From Austropuccinia psidii (lineage: Eukaryota; Basidiomycota; Pucciniomycetes; Pucciniales; Sphaerophragmiaceae), in contig JALGQZ010000011.1 of NCBI GenBank assembly GCA_023105745.1, positions 11,060,975 through 11,124,974 of the forward strand: DNA of 64,000 nt, written 5' to 3'. Below the pieces are notes generated by a model that saw only the letters and a program-made list of their open reading frames with translations, had not been told where the DNA came from and searched no databases. Of this stretch, positions 11,903 to 23,658 are shown one piece after another. Every line of letters starts with the position of its first letter. Position 1 is the stretch's first letter. The translations under genes and the position numbers were made by a program.

Positions 11903-12724
11903 ATTCTCTCCATGTTGGCATTAACATAGAGATTTTGCCTTGTTCACCAATCAGGCATCTGGTTTGATGTCTTCTTGGTGGTATGGATCACTCAAAACAT
12001 GGCCTTGTGGTTAGGGATTCATATTTTTGTAGACATTAAACAATTTTTTTATGTCCTTATAAAGAAAATCCCTGTCCCTTTTTTAGTGTTTCTGCTCTTC
12101 AATACCTTGATTCAGTCTTTTATTGGTTTCTTCAGAAGCTTTTCTCAATTGAGAATGGCCTTATTGAAGAGTTTTAACAATTTTTTCCATGGTGGCTGTT
12201 AATGTTTTCATCCTCTCAAAACCTTTTTGAATTTTCTCTGCAAATTGGGACATTTTTAACCGGGTTGCATCACTGTTTAAGTTACTCTCAGTTGTAACCA
12301 CACTGTGTTCATTCTTAGTGGGGGTAATATTTCTATTATTGGGGCTACTGATTCTAGAAGTATTTAAAAATATTTCTGGCTCTTGTGTACTTCTTTCACT
12401 AAGTCCAACATCTTCTGGATCATTTTTTCTGACTCTTTCTGTCTTTGGCTGAACGATGTCTTGTTTTTGCCCTTCTATCCTTGTTTTATCCTGGAAACCG
12501 CCTGGGATTGTGAAGAATTGTGAGTCTTGGCCACTGATCTGTTGGTTTCTGAATGGTACAAAGCCACTGGAGAGCTGATTTGACCTGCTCCTCATGAGCC
12601 TGAAAGAATTTGAGTATGCCCTGTCTGCATCAGCTGTTCTTCTATAGCTTGGATAGTGCCTTGATTCTACCTTATCCTGGTTTCCCTTCCTCCAGGAGTC
12701 TGAACTGCCTGGTGGTATTCCCAC
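11903..12724 (-). pseudogene. B1 central Gag: Pro/Ser-rich linker and coiled coil
   Basis: The open piece 12161-12724 (187 codons) has a low-complexity Ser/Asn/Gln-rich stretch, then a heptad-like end (M-S-Q-F-A-E-K-I-Q-K-G-F-E-R-M-K-T-L) that predicts a coiled coil. 11903-12160 continues it in broken frames. Matches B 55030-55504. Confidence 0.65.
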
Positions 12725-12776
12725 CTTTGGTGATTACCATAAGGTCTTTGAAGTCTATCTCTTTGAGACATATCTT

Positions 12777-13103
12777 CTAGAAACTTGCTCCAATTTCTGC
12801 CCAGTGGGATGCCAGGTTGAACCTCTTGTTGTCCATGCTCCATTGAAATGAATCTTTGAGGAGTTTCTGTAGCTGAAGAACTTGATCCATATCTTTCCAG
12901 TCCTCTGGTTTGAGGTTCCTGTTGAATTGGAAAGTGAATGGCACAGTGGGTATGATTTCCCTCAGTGTCTTGCCATCCACCACTGTGTACAAGGTGTCCT
13001 CCTCTAGGTCTTCTGGAAATGGACAAGCCTTCTCTATCCTCTGGCGGGTTCCTTTGGATTCCAAGGCTCCTAAGATGTACAAGTGACATATCAGTGTTTT
13101 CAA
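12777..13103 (-). pseudogene. B1 gag ORF1, exon 2 remnant
   Basis: 108 codons, matching B 55333-56033: acidic start (E-D-L-E-E-D-T-L), then P-F-T-F-Q-F-N-R-N-L-K-P-E-D-W-K-D-M-D and an amphipathic helical segment. Another frame of the same stretch (12667-13089) is also open; the frame given here is the one reached by splicing in B and has the more protein-like composition. Confidence 0.65.
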
Positions 13104-13140
13104 GCAGTCAAAAACTTAATGTTCCTAGGGTATTTAACTT

Positions 13141-13437
13141 TGACCGTGCTTTGTAAAAATTTATTGTCTACTGCTTTTGGCAATTTGCCTTTAGCGGTTA
13201 CAACTGGGTTAATTATGGCAATCTTCCCTGTAAAGGTTATCAGGGTTGGGTTACCTTGTATTGATGCAGAGTTTTGTGGTTATATACTCATCTGGGTGGA
13301 AATTTGTGTCCACTTCTTTGCTATAATAAGGCTTGAAATGTTCCTCTTTCCTTTGCCCTTTCTGCTTTCTGTTTCTGCAGTTAGCACAGGTGTACTGCCT
13401 TGTCAGGGAGTTTCAAGTGAAAGGAAGGTTTTTTCCA
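13141..13437 (-). pseudogene. B1 gag exon 1 remnant
   Basis: Matches the first gag exon of B (56102-56401) and F (63692-63991). The acceptor ATTCAG|TGG is kept (13438-13440 on the plus strand reads CTG), but the donor at its far end has changed from GGTAAAT to GTTAAAT, so the short intron could no longer be spliced. Confidence 0.6.
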
Positions 13438-14067
13438 CTGAATAAAAGTGTAAAAAAAGGGCTAATGTCAGTTAAGACTTCTTAAAATGCTGTTTTTACA
13501 TCTATGAATGACCTCTGGGCAATATATTTCTATATTAGACCCTTTTTTCAGGATGGTGTAATTGAAATTATCAATTATATGTCAAAAATACAGCTTTTTG
13601 AATTTCTGGTATACTGTTTGTATGCCAGTATCTCACAGATTAACTTGTAATTAACAAGTGTAATCTCAAAAGTGGTAATGTAATGGGCAATTGAAATTAT
13701 CAATATGACCAACTATGGCTCTAATACTGTTATTTACAACAAGAGAGTTGTTCTTTTGAATGAAAAAAGAACTGTATTTATGGCTTTTGAAGTGTTTTAA
13801 TATGCAAAACACGCCAAAAATAAACATCATGGTGATTAAATTATAATCAACCACATAAAAAAGCAATAAATAAAAAACATGGTGGTATATAATTATATAC
13901 CACTCAAAAAATCAATAATAAGATATGTGTTATGTTATGTTTTTAAGAATTTTACGCCTAAAAAAGAGAACCCATAATGTCAGAAGGTAACAATATAGGA
14001 GAAAAAAATCACTTTTGAATGAAAAAGGTCCAAATAAGTCAACAAAAACATGGCCAGGCCCCCAAAA
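13438..14067 (-). other. B1 leader with candidate primer site
   Basis: About 630 bases without a gene between gag exon 1 and the 5' LTR. Next to the LTR the minus strand reads TTTTGGGGGCCTGGCCATG (14049-14067), the shared leader start and candidate primer site. I see nothing else in it. Confidence 0.6.
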
Positions 14068-14776
14068 TGTCAGGCTGAGTCTATGATGAAGTTATAATAA
14101 GAATATTTACAGCTTTAAAAGTGACTGTGACACAGTTAACTCAATTTGAGAAAGGTTTCAGACAATGATAAATGTTTAAGTATGAAGTATTCAGGGCTTT
14201 ACTATTAAGAAATATTGGTTCCTTCTCAATATCTGTATGGTGCTTGTTTGCTCCATAACCTTTGTTCAAGATGGGATATGGGCAAATGAAAGGCACCATC
14301 AGATATATCTGATTTTGCAAATTTCAAAAAGACCCAACTTTAAGTATCTCACACTAAATCTGTAGAAGTTAGATGGGAGGTGAGTATTTTGTTAACCTTA
14401 TTTGACCTTATTTTGGCCATAACTTCTGTAATTTTGGTGTTAGCTCAGTTTGGCTAGTACTGTTAAATAGGACTGACTTGGAGCTTCAATTTGAATACCA
14501 ATTTCCTGTGGTTAAGCCTATTCCTCTGGATTTCAGATGAGAGGTGAAAATTAAGGTTTATGCTCAGCAACAACTTTGTGCAGGAATTACTTTTTCATTC
14601 TTTGTCCTATGATGATGGGACTTGTATATTTCAAAAGCGGTGAGTTTCCACCTTCTTTTGATACCTTTTTAGCTGTTCTAGCTCAGCTCCATGTTCTGGT
14701 GGTATCTTAGCTTTACCAATTGTTGATGGCATTTGGCTGTCATGCTTGTGCTCTGGTTTTGAGTCACAGGCTGACA
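14068..14776 (-). repeat. 5' LTR of B1 with a large internal deletion
   Basis: Begins TGTCAGGCTGAGTC and ends GTCACAGGCTGACA (plus-strand reading), as other B-family LTRs do, but is 709 bases against about 1,400-1,440. Alignment by eye puts a deletion of roughly 730 bases near 14210. Confidence 0.85.
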
Positions 14777-15170
14777 AAATAACAGCTTATTTGATATTTT
14801 CCTATGATTTAAAGTTATTTAGCCTCAGTGGCAAGTTTCTCAAATTATATAGATTTACTAATTGACTCATGATGAGAAATTTACACAAGCGCTGGCACTT
14901 GTTACACCTCAGAGGACTCAGAAATTTGGATACCTGTGAAAGACAGTGGAACTGTGACCTATAGTACCAGAAAAGATCAAGGAAATTCAACCCTGATATT
15001 GTAGCCTTTTCTTCCCAGTTTTAATGATTGCACAATCAAGAAATCTAGGGTCTAGTCATGGTCATGGTGGGGGACCACCTGTTTTGATATGCCCTTAGCG
15101 GAGAGCTTGAGTTCTTGCTGATCATTTTGGGCATTAATGTGACACAAGATCAAGGTTTACTGTCATTGAT
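14777..15170. other. Spacer between B1 and B, partly duplicated at 58.65 kb
   Basis: No gene. Bases about 14935-15165 resemble 58650-58880 (shared GTGGAACTGTGA, TTGTAGCCTTTTCTTC, GATTGCAC), so this is a repeat of unknown type. B is inserted at its right end, and TGAT (15167-15170) is the left target duplication of B. Confidence 0.6.
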
Positions 15171-16609
15171 TGTCAGGCTGAGTCTATGATGAAGCTGTAA
15201 AAGGACTAATTACAACTTTAAATATGACTGTGACACACTTATAAATATTAAAAATAAGGTTATTTAAAGTATAATAATATTTCATTTTAAAAATAAAAGG
15301 GTTTTACTATTGAAGAATAGTGGTGGTGAGCGCTGTTGAAAGCTCTGGGTGCAGCTTTACCTGTTGGATTACAATAATAAAGACTACAATACTTAAAATT
15401 AGAAGTATACATGTTTTTTTTCCAAGAGTAGAACTGTTTTTGACAGTTACACTACGTAGTATTTCAAGAGCAGGATTAGGAAACCTTTTCTGGCTGTGAA
15501 AAGGCCCTTTTTTATCCTGAAATGGGGTGGAAAGGCTGCTAGACTTTTCCACGTATAGGAAGTGAAGATTTTTCACTCTCTAAGACAGGCTTGTGGTTTT
15601 CAAAAGGCCTGGATAGCCTGTATTGGGCTCAGATGTGGTTTTGAAACCACATCTGGGCAGGTTTCACCAATACAGGGTGAATATTTTCATCTGGGGACCA
15701 CACAGCTTGATTCTGACATGTATGATGCATAGAATGCTGTACAGAAACTGTATGAGACCCCAGTATTGAATGAACCATGAGGTAAAGAAGTAAAAACAAG
15801 CTCCTTTGTCAGTTTGACACCTCATAATCATGATTATGGGATATTATCCCATGTTAAGGCTGCATTGGCCAAACTGTGAGATTTTGACCTTAAAACAGCC
15901 ATACCTTTGTCAGTTCTTGAGATATAAACATCAAAACTGACTCGGTGTGTAGCCCTGTATGTGATCTACATAATGGTACCTTATTTGGTATGGTTATCAT
16001 TAAGTATGGTAAAGATATCCCATGAACAAGAGTTTTGTACATATGCCTGTTTTAGGCAAAAAGCTTTATTGGGCTTGTTTGCCTCATAACTTTTGTTCTA
16101 GGTGAGATATTTGGAAATAAATGGCACCTTCAGATAGCCCTTATTGTGCTCCTTCCAAAAAGACCCCACTTCAAGTATCTCACATTAAAACTGTAAAAGT
16201 TAGATGGGAGGTGAATATTTTATTCACCCTTATTTGGCCTGAATTTGACCATAACTTCTGTAATAGTGGTGCTAGCTCAGTTTGGTTGGTACAATTGGAT
16301 AGCCCTGGCTTAGAGCTTCTTTTTTGCATACCCATTCAATGGGGTTAGGCCTCTTACTCTGTATCTCAGATGAGAGGTGAAAATTAAGGTTTATGCTCAG
16401 GAACAACTGTGAGCAGGAATAACTTTGTTATTCTTTGTCCTATGATGATGGGAGTTGTATATTTGGAAAGGGGTTAGTTTCCTCTTTCTTTCAATACCTT
16501 TTGAGAATATTTGGCTCAGCTCCATGTTTTGTTGGTATCTTGGCGATACCATTGGTTTATGGTATTTGGCTGTCATGCTTGTTCTCTGGTTTTGAGTCAC
16601 AGGCTGACA
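15171..16609 (-). repeat. 3' LTR of B
   Basis: 1,439 bases with TGTCAGG...CTGACA ends, homologous to 57015-58451, 52903-54306, 14068-14776 and, inverted, 61685-63105. Small ORFs inside it are incidental. Confidence 0.92.
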
Positions 16610-16626
16610 TACCCTCCCTCTAAAAG
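16610..16626 (-). other. Polypurine tract of B
   Basis: The minus strand reads TTTTAGAGGGAGGGTA directly before the LTR start TGTCAGCC. Confidence 0.7.
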
Positions 16627-16633
16627 AGGCTCA

Positions 16634-17026
16634 TCATTGATGAGACTGTTCAGTCCTCCTAGAGGATCTGAATCTCCTTAAATGAAGGTTACCATCCAGA
16701 ATTCCATCCTCTGTGAACCATTTGTCTTTATCAGCTGTTTGCTTCCTGAATCTGACTAAGTATTGTCTCTGATCCCTGCCATTAAGTCTGATCTTCCTGG
16801 CCCTGATGATTTTCTTCACTGGTCCAGGGGAGCCTTCCACCTCCACTATTTCTTGTGGTGTGGGGTTCTTCTTCCTGGAGGGGAATTTACCCTCCTCTGT
16901 TTGGAAGTATGGTTTGACCAAACTCACTGGAAACACTGGGTATTTCCTGGAGAACTCCTCTGTGATTTTGACCTTGACTGAATTCTTCATTACCAAATTA
17001 ATGATAGTAAAGGGCCCTACAAATGA
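16634..17026 (-). pseudogene. B integrase C-terminus with chromodomain-like tail
   Basis: In frame with the integrase above it, after a stop at 17027-17029. Contains EFSRKYPVFPVSLVKPY, a Pro-rich hinge and R-Q-Y-L-V-R-F-R-K...D-K-W-F-T-E-D (chromodomain-like), ending in a basic tail. Same arrangement as A and D. Confidence 0.78.
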
Positions 17027-18240
17027 TTATCTCATCTTTTTAGGTCCTTTGAGAGTATTAAGGTTTAGTGTAGACACCAGCACCTGGTCCCCTTCTTTGA
17101 AGTCAGTATCCATTTGTGACTTGTCCCACCTCTGCGTATTATACTCCTTTTCCTCAGCTATGCATTTGGCAGCTGTGTCAAAAGCCCTCTTCCACATTTC
17201 ATGGAAGTCTTTGGCTGTGGGGTGGATGGTTAGAAGATTTTTCTTCAAGTGGTCCACAGGTAAAAGGGGATTCCACCCTTTTTCTACCTGTGCAGGTGTT
17301 TTTCCTGTGGTAGATTGCTGACTTGTATTATACACCAGCTGGACTGCTGGACGAAGGGTAACCCAGTTATGGGTATATCCTTCATGGTCCTTGTATTCCA
17401 TGCCATAGGCACAGAACGTTCTACAGATGTCCTCCATTGTCTGGATCATCCTTTCAGCTAGCCCATCTGTTTGTGGATGGTATGCTGTCAAAAATGAAAG
17501 CTTTGTTCCAAGCATGTCATACAAGTTTTTCCAAAATTCAGATGTGAATTTTTGGTCCCTATCACTAATGATGATTTTAGGGACTCCACAGGTAGATATG
17601 ATGTTATTCCAGAATAACAGAGCAGTCTCCATAGCTGTGTCCTCCTTATGGAATGGTAGACCCCTCATACTCTTGCTAAACCTATCAACTATTATTAAAC
17701 AGGCATTGTAGTTTTCTTTTCCTCCTGGGACAAGTCCTGTAGCCCAGTCCATATTGATGGTTTCCCATGGGTGTTTAGGTTCTTCTATATTTTGAAGTAC
17801 TCCATACTTCTTTTCATGTTTCCTATTTGCCTTCTGGAATCTTTCACAAGTCTTGATGTATTCACTCAACTCTTGTTCCCACTTGGGCCACCAAGCTGTG
17901 CTTGCTACCCTCTCTTTGGTCCTGTCTTCACTCATGTGTCCCATGTAGGGGCAGTCATGGCATTCTTGTAGGATAAGAGAGATGTGGTTCCTGGCTATCA
18001 CTGTGAGTGCACTTGTGTGTTTTTCTCTGTGGTAGAGCAGGCCATCTATAAGGAAGATCTTGTTATCCTTATAGGCCCTCAACCAGGGTTCCAGCTGGAA
18101 TTCCAGTTCTGGACTCTTGTACTTTTGTTGAAGGAGTTGCAGTAATATGCTACACTGTTGGTGTTTGGCATAAGACTTGCGTGCTTCACTGAAAAACTCA
18201 TTGTGCAGCTCTGAGGAGCTTATTCCGAGTATGGGAGTTT
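17027..18240 (-). pseudogene. B integrase
   Basis: Open from 18082 to 17027 (351 codons), with the frame continuing upward to the D junction at 18240. Zinc-binding part [13 protein letters not shown]...TCERFQKA; the fourth ligand Cys is Phe (C-E-R-F in place of C-x2-C). D-D-E core: [23 protein letters not shown]. Ends with [12 protein letters not shown] and a nonsense codon at 17027. Role: inserts the cDNA copy. The lost Cys and the stop make it non-functional. Confidence 0.88.
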
Positions 18241-18245
18241 CTGTC
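18241..18245. other. Target site duplication of D, left copy
   Basis: CTGTC, repeated at 29792-29796. Confidence 0.8.
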
Positions 18246-21200
18246 TATAAGATTTGACTATCAAACTGATGATAATATTACTATTCATCAACAGTACTAT
18301 GTCTGTTCTTATGAAATATAATAATAAATTATTGTTATAACCACAATCAAATAATTGAAAGAATAATTTAATAATAAAAACTTCTTTCATTCAAATAATA
18401 AAATTATTTTAATATATAATTATATTTTACAAGAATAATTATAAAGATAATTCTTGAAGAAAACTAATTTTAGAGAAAAACTTTAAGAATTAAGGATAAA
18501 TTACTCACTTATACTCCAAGGAACTTATTGAAAGATATAAGTAGAGAGATTTGATGTAGAATTGTGGATTTTAAGGGATCAAAATGATTTATAGCAGGAT
18601 TAAAACAATATATAGTTGGATTCTTTGATTTCAAGTCTTTCTGATTGATTCAGAAATAATTAAAACAATTAAGAATAGTTTAACTAATACTTACTTGTTG
18701 GTAACAATGATATAAATGGATAATAAGATGATTTGATATGGAAAAAACAGCAAGAGGAGGCCTCTTTTAAGTCAACAACAGCTCACAGAGGTTTTCCATG
18801 GAGCAGAATGAGAAACCAGTGAGTGAGAAAACAATAAACCCATTTTGATTATTGATTACATCATCTGTTGTCATGTATGATTACTTAATTGATGCTTTTT
18901 ACGTGACTACCAACCCCAATATGGTTAATAATAAAAGGAGTAACATCTGTAAATCTTCTTTTATTCCAAAATAATCATTTATTTCTCAAATTGATCAATG
19001 CTATTGGCAATTTCATCACAGGTTGTAATTACTGTTAATTTTTGAAAATTCAGTGTTTCACGTAGAATAGTCACAAATGGACTGTAAGTAAAACTTTAAA
19101 TTTTACTAGTAAAGCCATAATTATTGTTAGTTTTACCATAGAAGATACAGTTCTGCATTGGTCCTGAAAGTTTCAGGAAGATTCATTGAGAATTGTATTT
19201 TTAATTAATTTTTTAAGTTTTTACCTCATTTCTATGTAGAATTGCAAATATCAGTGTTTACCTGGTTGCTATGAGGTAAATCAATGGATACAAGTGCAAA
19301 AAGGGTTTTAATTACTCCTTTGGGGTTTATCCATGGAAAGTCATTAAGAATTGACATGTTTACAGGAGTCTAAGTAGCTCTTTACCTCCTTTGAGCTTAT
19401 TCACTCTATGGAGCTACCCTAGGTGAATTTTTGTGTGAGCCTTGAGCTATATTTTACATAACCAAATAAGCCACAATTATCTTAAACATTAATTCCGAAT
19501 TATGCATAGCTCATAAGTCATGCATATATCCAAAATTCATCATTTTTGATTTCAGAAAAGTTGAATAACTTCTTATTGAGTAAGTAAATCCATGGATTTA
19601 AGCTCAGATTTGGATTCTACACAAGAATTCACCTAGGGTAGCTCCATAGAGTTAATAAGCTCAAATTGACTCTTTGAGGTGGTAATATGGAAAATACTTC
19701 AATACCACATCTTCAATACCACATAAAAGATCCGTGAAAATTTGTGTTTTTCTTAATTTCACGCCAAAATAATGAGATGTGGGAAATCCCATGTCACATA
19801 CACACTAAGAATAGTGTTATGTTTGTTTTGGGCACTTAATATCATGGTATTCTTACATCAACCTTTGGTACACTCATAGTGGAAATCTCACTTTAAGCTT
19901 AAATTTTTATTTTGACGTGAAAAATAGGCAAGGGGGACAAAAGACATCAAAGAGAGCCAGGGTTCCCATCTTCTGAGGTCTCAGAGGCGTGGAAAGCTCC
20001 AAGTCTTGGATCCATGGCTGATCTTGGGCCAATTAGTAAACTAAAACATGTTTGGAACTTGGTTACCATGTTACAACTACAGTAAATCATAAGAAAATAG
20101 CAAATAACCTGCTATTTTGACGTGCCAAGGAGGTAAAGAGCTACTTAGACTCCTTTAACCATGTCAATTCTTAATGAATTTCCATGGATAGACCCTAAAA
20201 AAGTAATTAAAGACCTTTTTGGACTTTTATCCATTGATTTACCTCATAGCAACCAGCTATACACTGATATTTGCAATTCTATGTAGAAATGAGGTAAAAA
20301 CTTCAAAAATTCATTAAAAATACAATTTTTAATGAATCTCTCTGAAACTTTCAGGACCAATTGGGGACTGTAATATCTATGGTATAACCAAAAATAATTC
20401 CAGTTTTACTGGTAAAATTAACAGTTTTATTTACAGTCCATTCTTGACTATTCTACATGAAACACTGAATCTTCAAAAATTGACAGTAATTACAACCTGT
20501 GATGAAATTTCCAAAAACATTGATAGCTTTTAGAAACCAATTATTATTTTGGAATAACAGAATATTTACATATTTTACTCCTTTTATGCTTAACCATATC
20601 AGGGTTGGTAGTCACGTAAAAGCATCAATTAAGTAATTATAATAATCTTGGGTGACAACAGATAATGCAATCAATAATCCAAAAGGGTTTATCGTTTTCT
20701 CACTCACTGTTTTTTTCAGTTTGCTCAATCACACACCTCTGTGAGCTGTTGTTGACTTAAAAGAGGCCTCCTCTTGCTATTTTTTCCATATAAAATCATC
20801 TTATTATCCATTTATATCATTGTTACCAACAAGTAAGTATTAGTTAAGCTATTCTTAAGTGTTTTAAATCTCTCAACCAATCAGAAAGACGTGAAATCAT
20901 ATAATTCAACTATATATTGCTGTAATCTTGCTATAAATCATTTTTTGATCCCTTAAAATCCACAATTCTATGTCAAATTTCTCTGCTTATAGCTTTCATT
21001 AAGTTCTTTGGAGTATAAGTTAGACATTTATCTTTAATTCTTAAAGTTTTTCTCTAAAATTAGTTTTCTTCCAGAATTATCTTTAGAATTATTCTTGCAA
21101 AAGATAATTATATATTAAAATAATTTTATTATTTTAATGGAGAAGTTTTTGTTAGTAAATTCTTTGTGTAATTGTTTCTTGTAGAAAATTACTGCTCACT

Positions 21201-21550
21201 GTTAACATCACTAGTAGTGTTTGACAAGTGAAAGAAATAATTCTTTAATTATTTAATTGTGGTTATAATAATATTTTATTATTATATTTCATAAGAACAG
21301 GAATGGTACTTTTCATTAATAATAATATTATCATCAGTTTCGTACTTAAATCTTACATTCTGTGTAGAATCCATATCTGGACATAAATCCATGGATTCAC
21401 TTACTCAATAAAAAGTTATTCATCTTTTCTGAAATCAAAAATGATGAATTTTGGATATATGCATTACTTATGAGTTATGCATAATTCAGAATTCATTTTT
21501 AAGATAATTGTGGCCTATTTGTGTATGTAAAATATACCTCAAGGCTCACA
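18246..21550 (-). repeat. 3' LTR of D, interrupted by an inverted solo LTR and with a deletion
   Basis: Matches 27955-29791 in two blocks. The span 19434-21362 is foreign (solo LTR plus duplication). Without it the LTR is 1,376 bases, against 1,837 for its partner; the missing 461 bases correspond to about 29112-29555, lost at 19390. Outer end TATAAGATTTG (TGTAAG in the partner). Confidence 0.85.
19434..21357 (+). repeat. Solo D-type LTR in opposite orientation inside the 3' LTR of D
   Basis: Runs TGTGAGCCTTGAG...AATCTTACA on the plus strand, 1,924 bases, the reverse of the surrounding LTR. Flanks TTTTG (19429-19433) and TTCTG (21358-21362) form a target duplication with one change; the intact partner LTR reads TTTTG at this place. 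A solo LTR arises from LTR-LTR recombination. Confidence 0.85.
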
Positions 21551-21692
21551 TTCCCTCCCACCAAAAAATAAAATTTTACTACAATTTTATCAATGGTATG
21601 AAGAATAAAAGCCCCGAAGGGGGTTAATGTCCACTGTCCAACCTCTTTACATCACTCAGATCAAGTAATTTAAAGCACATTTATAGACATAT
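21551..21692 (-). other. Polypurine tract and 3' untranslated segment of D
   Basis: The minus strand reads GGTGGGAGGGAA directly before the LTR start TGTGAGCC. The remainder up to 21692 has no gene. Confidence 0.65.
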
Positions 21693-22296
21693 TCAGGCTT
21701 GTGGCCATCTTTCATGTCTAAATCTTCTTAAGAGTTTATCTGAGTCAGGTATTTCTGATTCTTCCAGCCATTCATCTTCATGCACTTGATTTCTATATCT
21801 GACAAGATATTCTCTCTGATTTTTACCCCTAAGTCTCCTTTCTTTAAGGACTTTCTTCATCTTTTTGACTTCATTCTGTTCCACTGGTGGTACAGTTAAA
21901 GGAGTTGGGTTCCTCAAAGGAAACAATTCTTTTTCAGCTGGTTGATAAGGCTTTTTTAAGCTGACTGGAAAAGTGGGGTGTTTATTTTCCAATTCACCAC
22001 TCAATTCCACATGAACTGCAATGGTTCCATGTAAGGCAACAATAACAAAAGGTCCTACATCAGAATCTTTAAGTTTCTTTGGGCCTTTGATATTATTAAA
22101 ATTGAAGGTTGAAACTAGAACTAAGTCCCCTACTTTGAATTCTTTTGTCCCACTTCTGTTTTGCATAATCAAAAGCATCAGTCATAGTCTGTTTTGAATG
22201 ATGTTTTACTTTATCAAGCATTATCTTGAAGCTGGAAGCTGTAGGATGAATGTAAATCAAGTCCTTCCTCAGTGTGTCTTCTGGGAGTCTTGGATT
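21693..22296 (-). pseudogene. D integrase C-terminus and chromodomain-like tail
   Basis: Open piece 21693-22178: [19 protein letters not shown], an HPTFPVSL segment, a Pro-rich hinge, then R-E-Y-L-V-R-Y-R-N...D-E-W-L-E-E and a basic end. 22179-22296 continues upward to the core in a broken frame. Confidence 0.8.
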
Positions 22297-22932
22297 TTAT
22301 CCTTTTTCTAACATAGCAGGAGTTTGTCCTGTGGAAGAATGGACTGATGTCTTATATGCTAATTCTAATTCAGGTATCAGAGTGCACCAGTCATGGGTGA
22401 AGCCATCTGAGTCTTTGAATTCTAATCCAAAAGCACAGAATCTCCTGATCATGTCTTCCAAAGTTTGAATCATTCTCTCTGCTAGCCCATCAATCTGAGG
22501 GTGACATGCTGTAGAGAATGATAGCTTAGTCCCAAATAATCCATGAAGATTGGTCCAAAGTGCAGATGTGAGCTTGGCATCTCTGTCACTTATGATATTC
22601 TTAAGTAATCCTGTATGAGAGATAACTCTACTCCATAGAAGAAGAGTTGTATCCATAGCTGTGTCATCTTTATGACATGGTAAGAATATGGGAGTCTTGG
22701 TATATCTGTCTACAATGACTAAACAAGAATTATAACGTTTTTCACCACTTGGAGGAAGTGCTGTGACCCAATCCATGTGAACAACTTCCCAAGGGGATTT
22801 TGGTTCTTGAATATGGATCATATGTCTAAATTTCTTGCCTGTCCTCCTATTTGCTTTTTGACATCTGTCACAGGTATGGCAATATTCAATTGTTTCTTTT
22901 CTCCAAGATGGCCACCATGCACAGTTTTTCAC
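22297..22932 (-). pseudogene. D integrase catalytic core
   Basis: 211 codons: Cys pair [10 protein letters not shown], then M-D-W-V-T-A-L, I-S-D-R-D-A-K-L and Q-I-D-G-L-A-E-R-M giving the D-D-E triad. Bounded by stops on both sides. The upstream His pair lies in the next piece (H-E-C-H-D-S-I, then a stop where A continues). Confidence 0.85.
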
Positions 22933-22968
22933 TTTTTCAAGTTTTATGTCCTGTGACAGGTGTCCAGA

Positions 22969-23658
22969 CTAGATGCTATCATGGCATTCATGAAGAATGG
23001 TATTGATAAGCAATCTGCTGCATAATGTCATTACACAAGAATTTTTGGTTCTGTGGTAAATAATCCCATCAAACAAGTGAAATCTTCCTTCATAATAGGA
23101 ATTTTTCCAAACTTCATCCAGTGCATTGACTGAAGATGTATCGTTGCAGTCTTTATCTAATAAAGAAGTCAAGATATGGCAATTTTTGTCTTGCTTATAA
23201 GATTCTCTGACCTCTTCAAAGAATTCAGTCCCAATATCAGTTATGTTAATCCCTTGAATTGGAATCTGTGGTTCAGCTTCCAAAGGTAAATAAGCTGGGT
23301 TATCAGGAGTGTTGGCTCATGCCCATCTGCTAAGTCCATCAGCATTCTTGTGAATGTTTCCTGCTTTTTGAACTATAGTCATGTTTCCTCTATATTCTTG
23401 AATGACTATTTGCCATCTCAACATACGTCTGTTGGGAGTTTTCAAGTTAAGAAGTGATTTTACTGCATTACAGTCAGTTATCACGTCAAAAACACTGCCA
23501 TCAAGATAATAGTGTAATTTCTCAAGAGCCCATACCAAACATAAGCACTCCATTTGGCTTGCACCATATCTGGCCTCTGTTGGTTTTATTTGTCTTGAGA
23601 TATAACAGACTGGTCCCTTTTTAGGTTTGTCATCAATAATTTGGACTTGATGTAGGGC
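22969..23658 (-). pseudogene. D RNase H C-terminal part and linker to integrase
   Basis: Two open pieces. 23317-23553 holds [13 protein letters not shown] and N-A-D-G-L-S-R-W of RNase H. 22969-23283 holds the linker and the H-E-C-H start of the integrase zinc-binding part. Single stops separate them. Confidence 0.8.

Larger units (their letters stand above)
1..14776 (-). mobile_element. Element B1: decayed Ty3/Gypsy element, truncated by the window start and split by element A
   Basis: Minus-strand retrotransposon of the same family as element B. Only its 5' part is in the window: 5' LTR (14068-14776), leader, gag and protease. Bases 1-30 and 10658 onward are one continuous protease-coding sequence once element A is removed; the same uninterrupted sequence is seen in B at 52190-52240. 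The coding parts carry many stops and frameshifts, and the LTR has an internal deletion, so this is an old inactive copy. RT, RNase H and integrase would lie to the left of the window. Confidence 0.88.
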
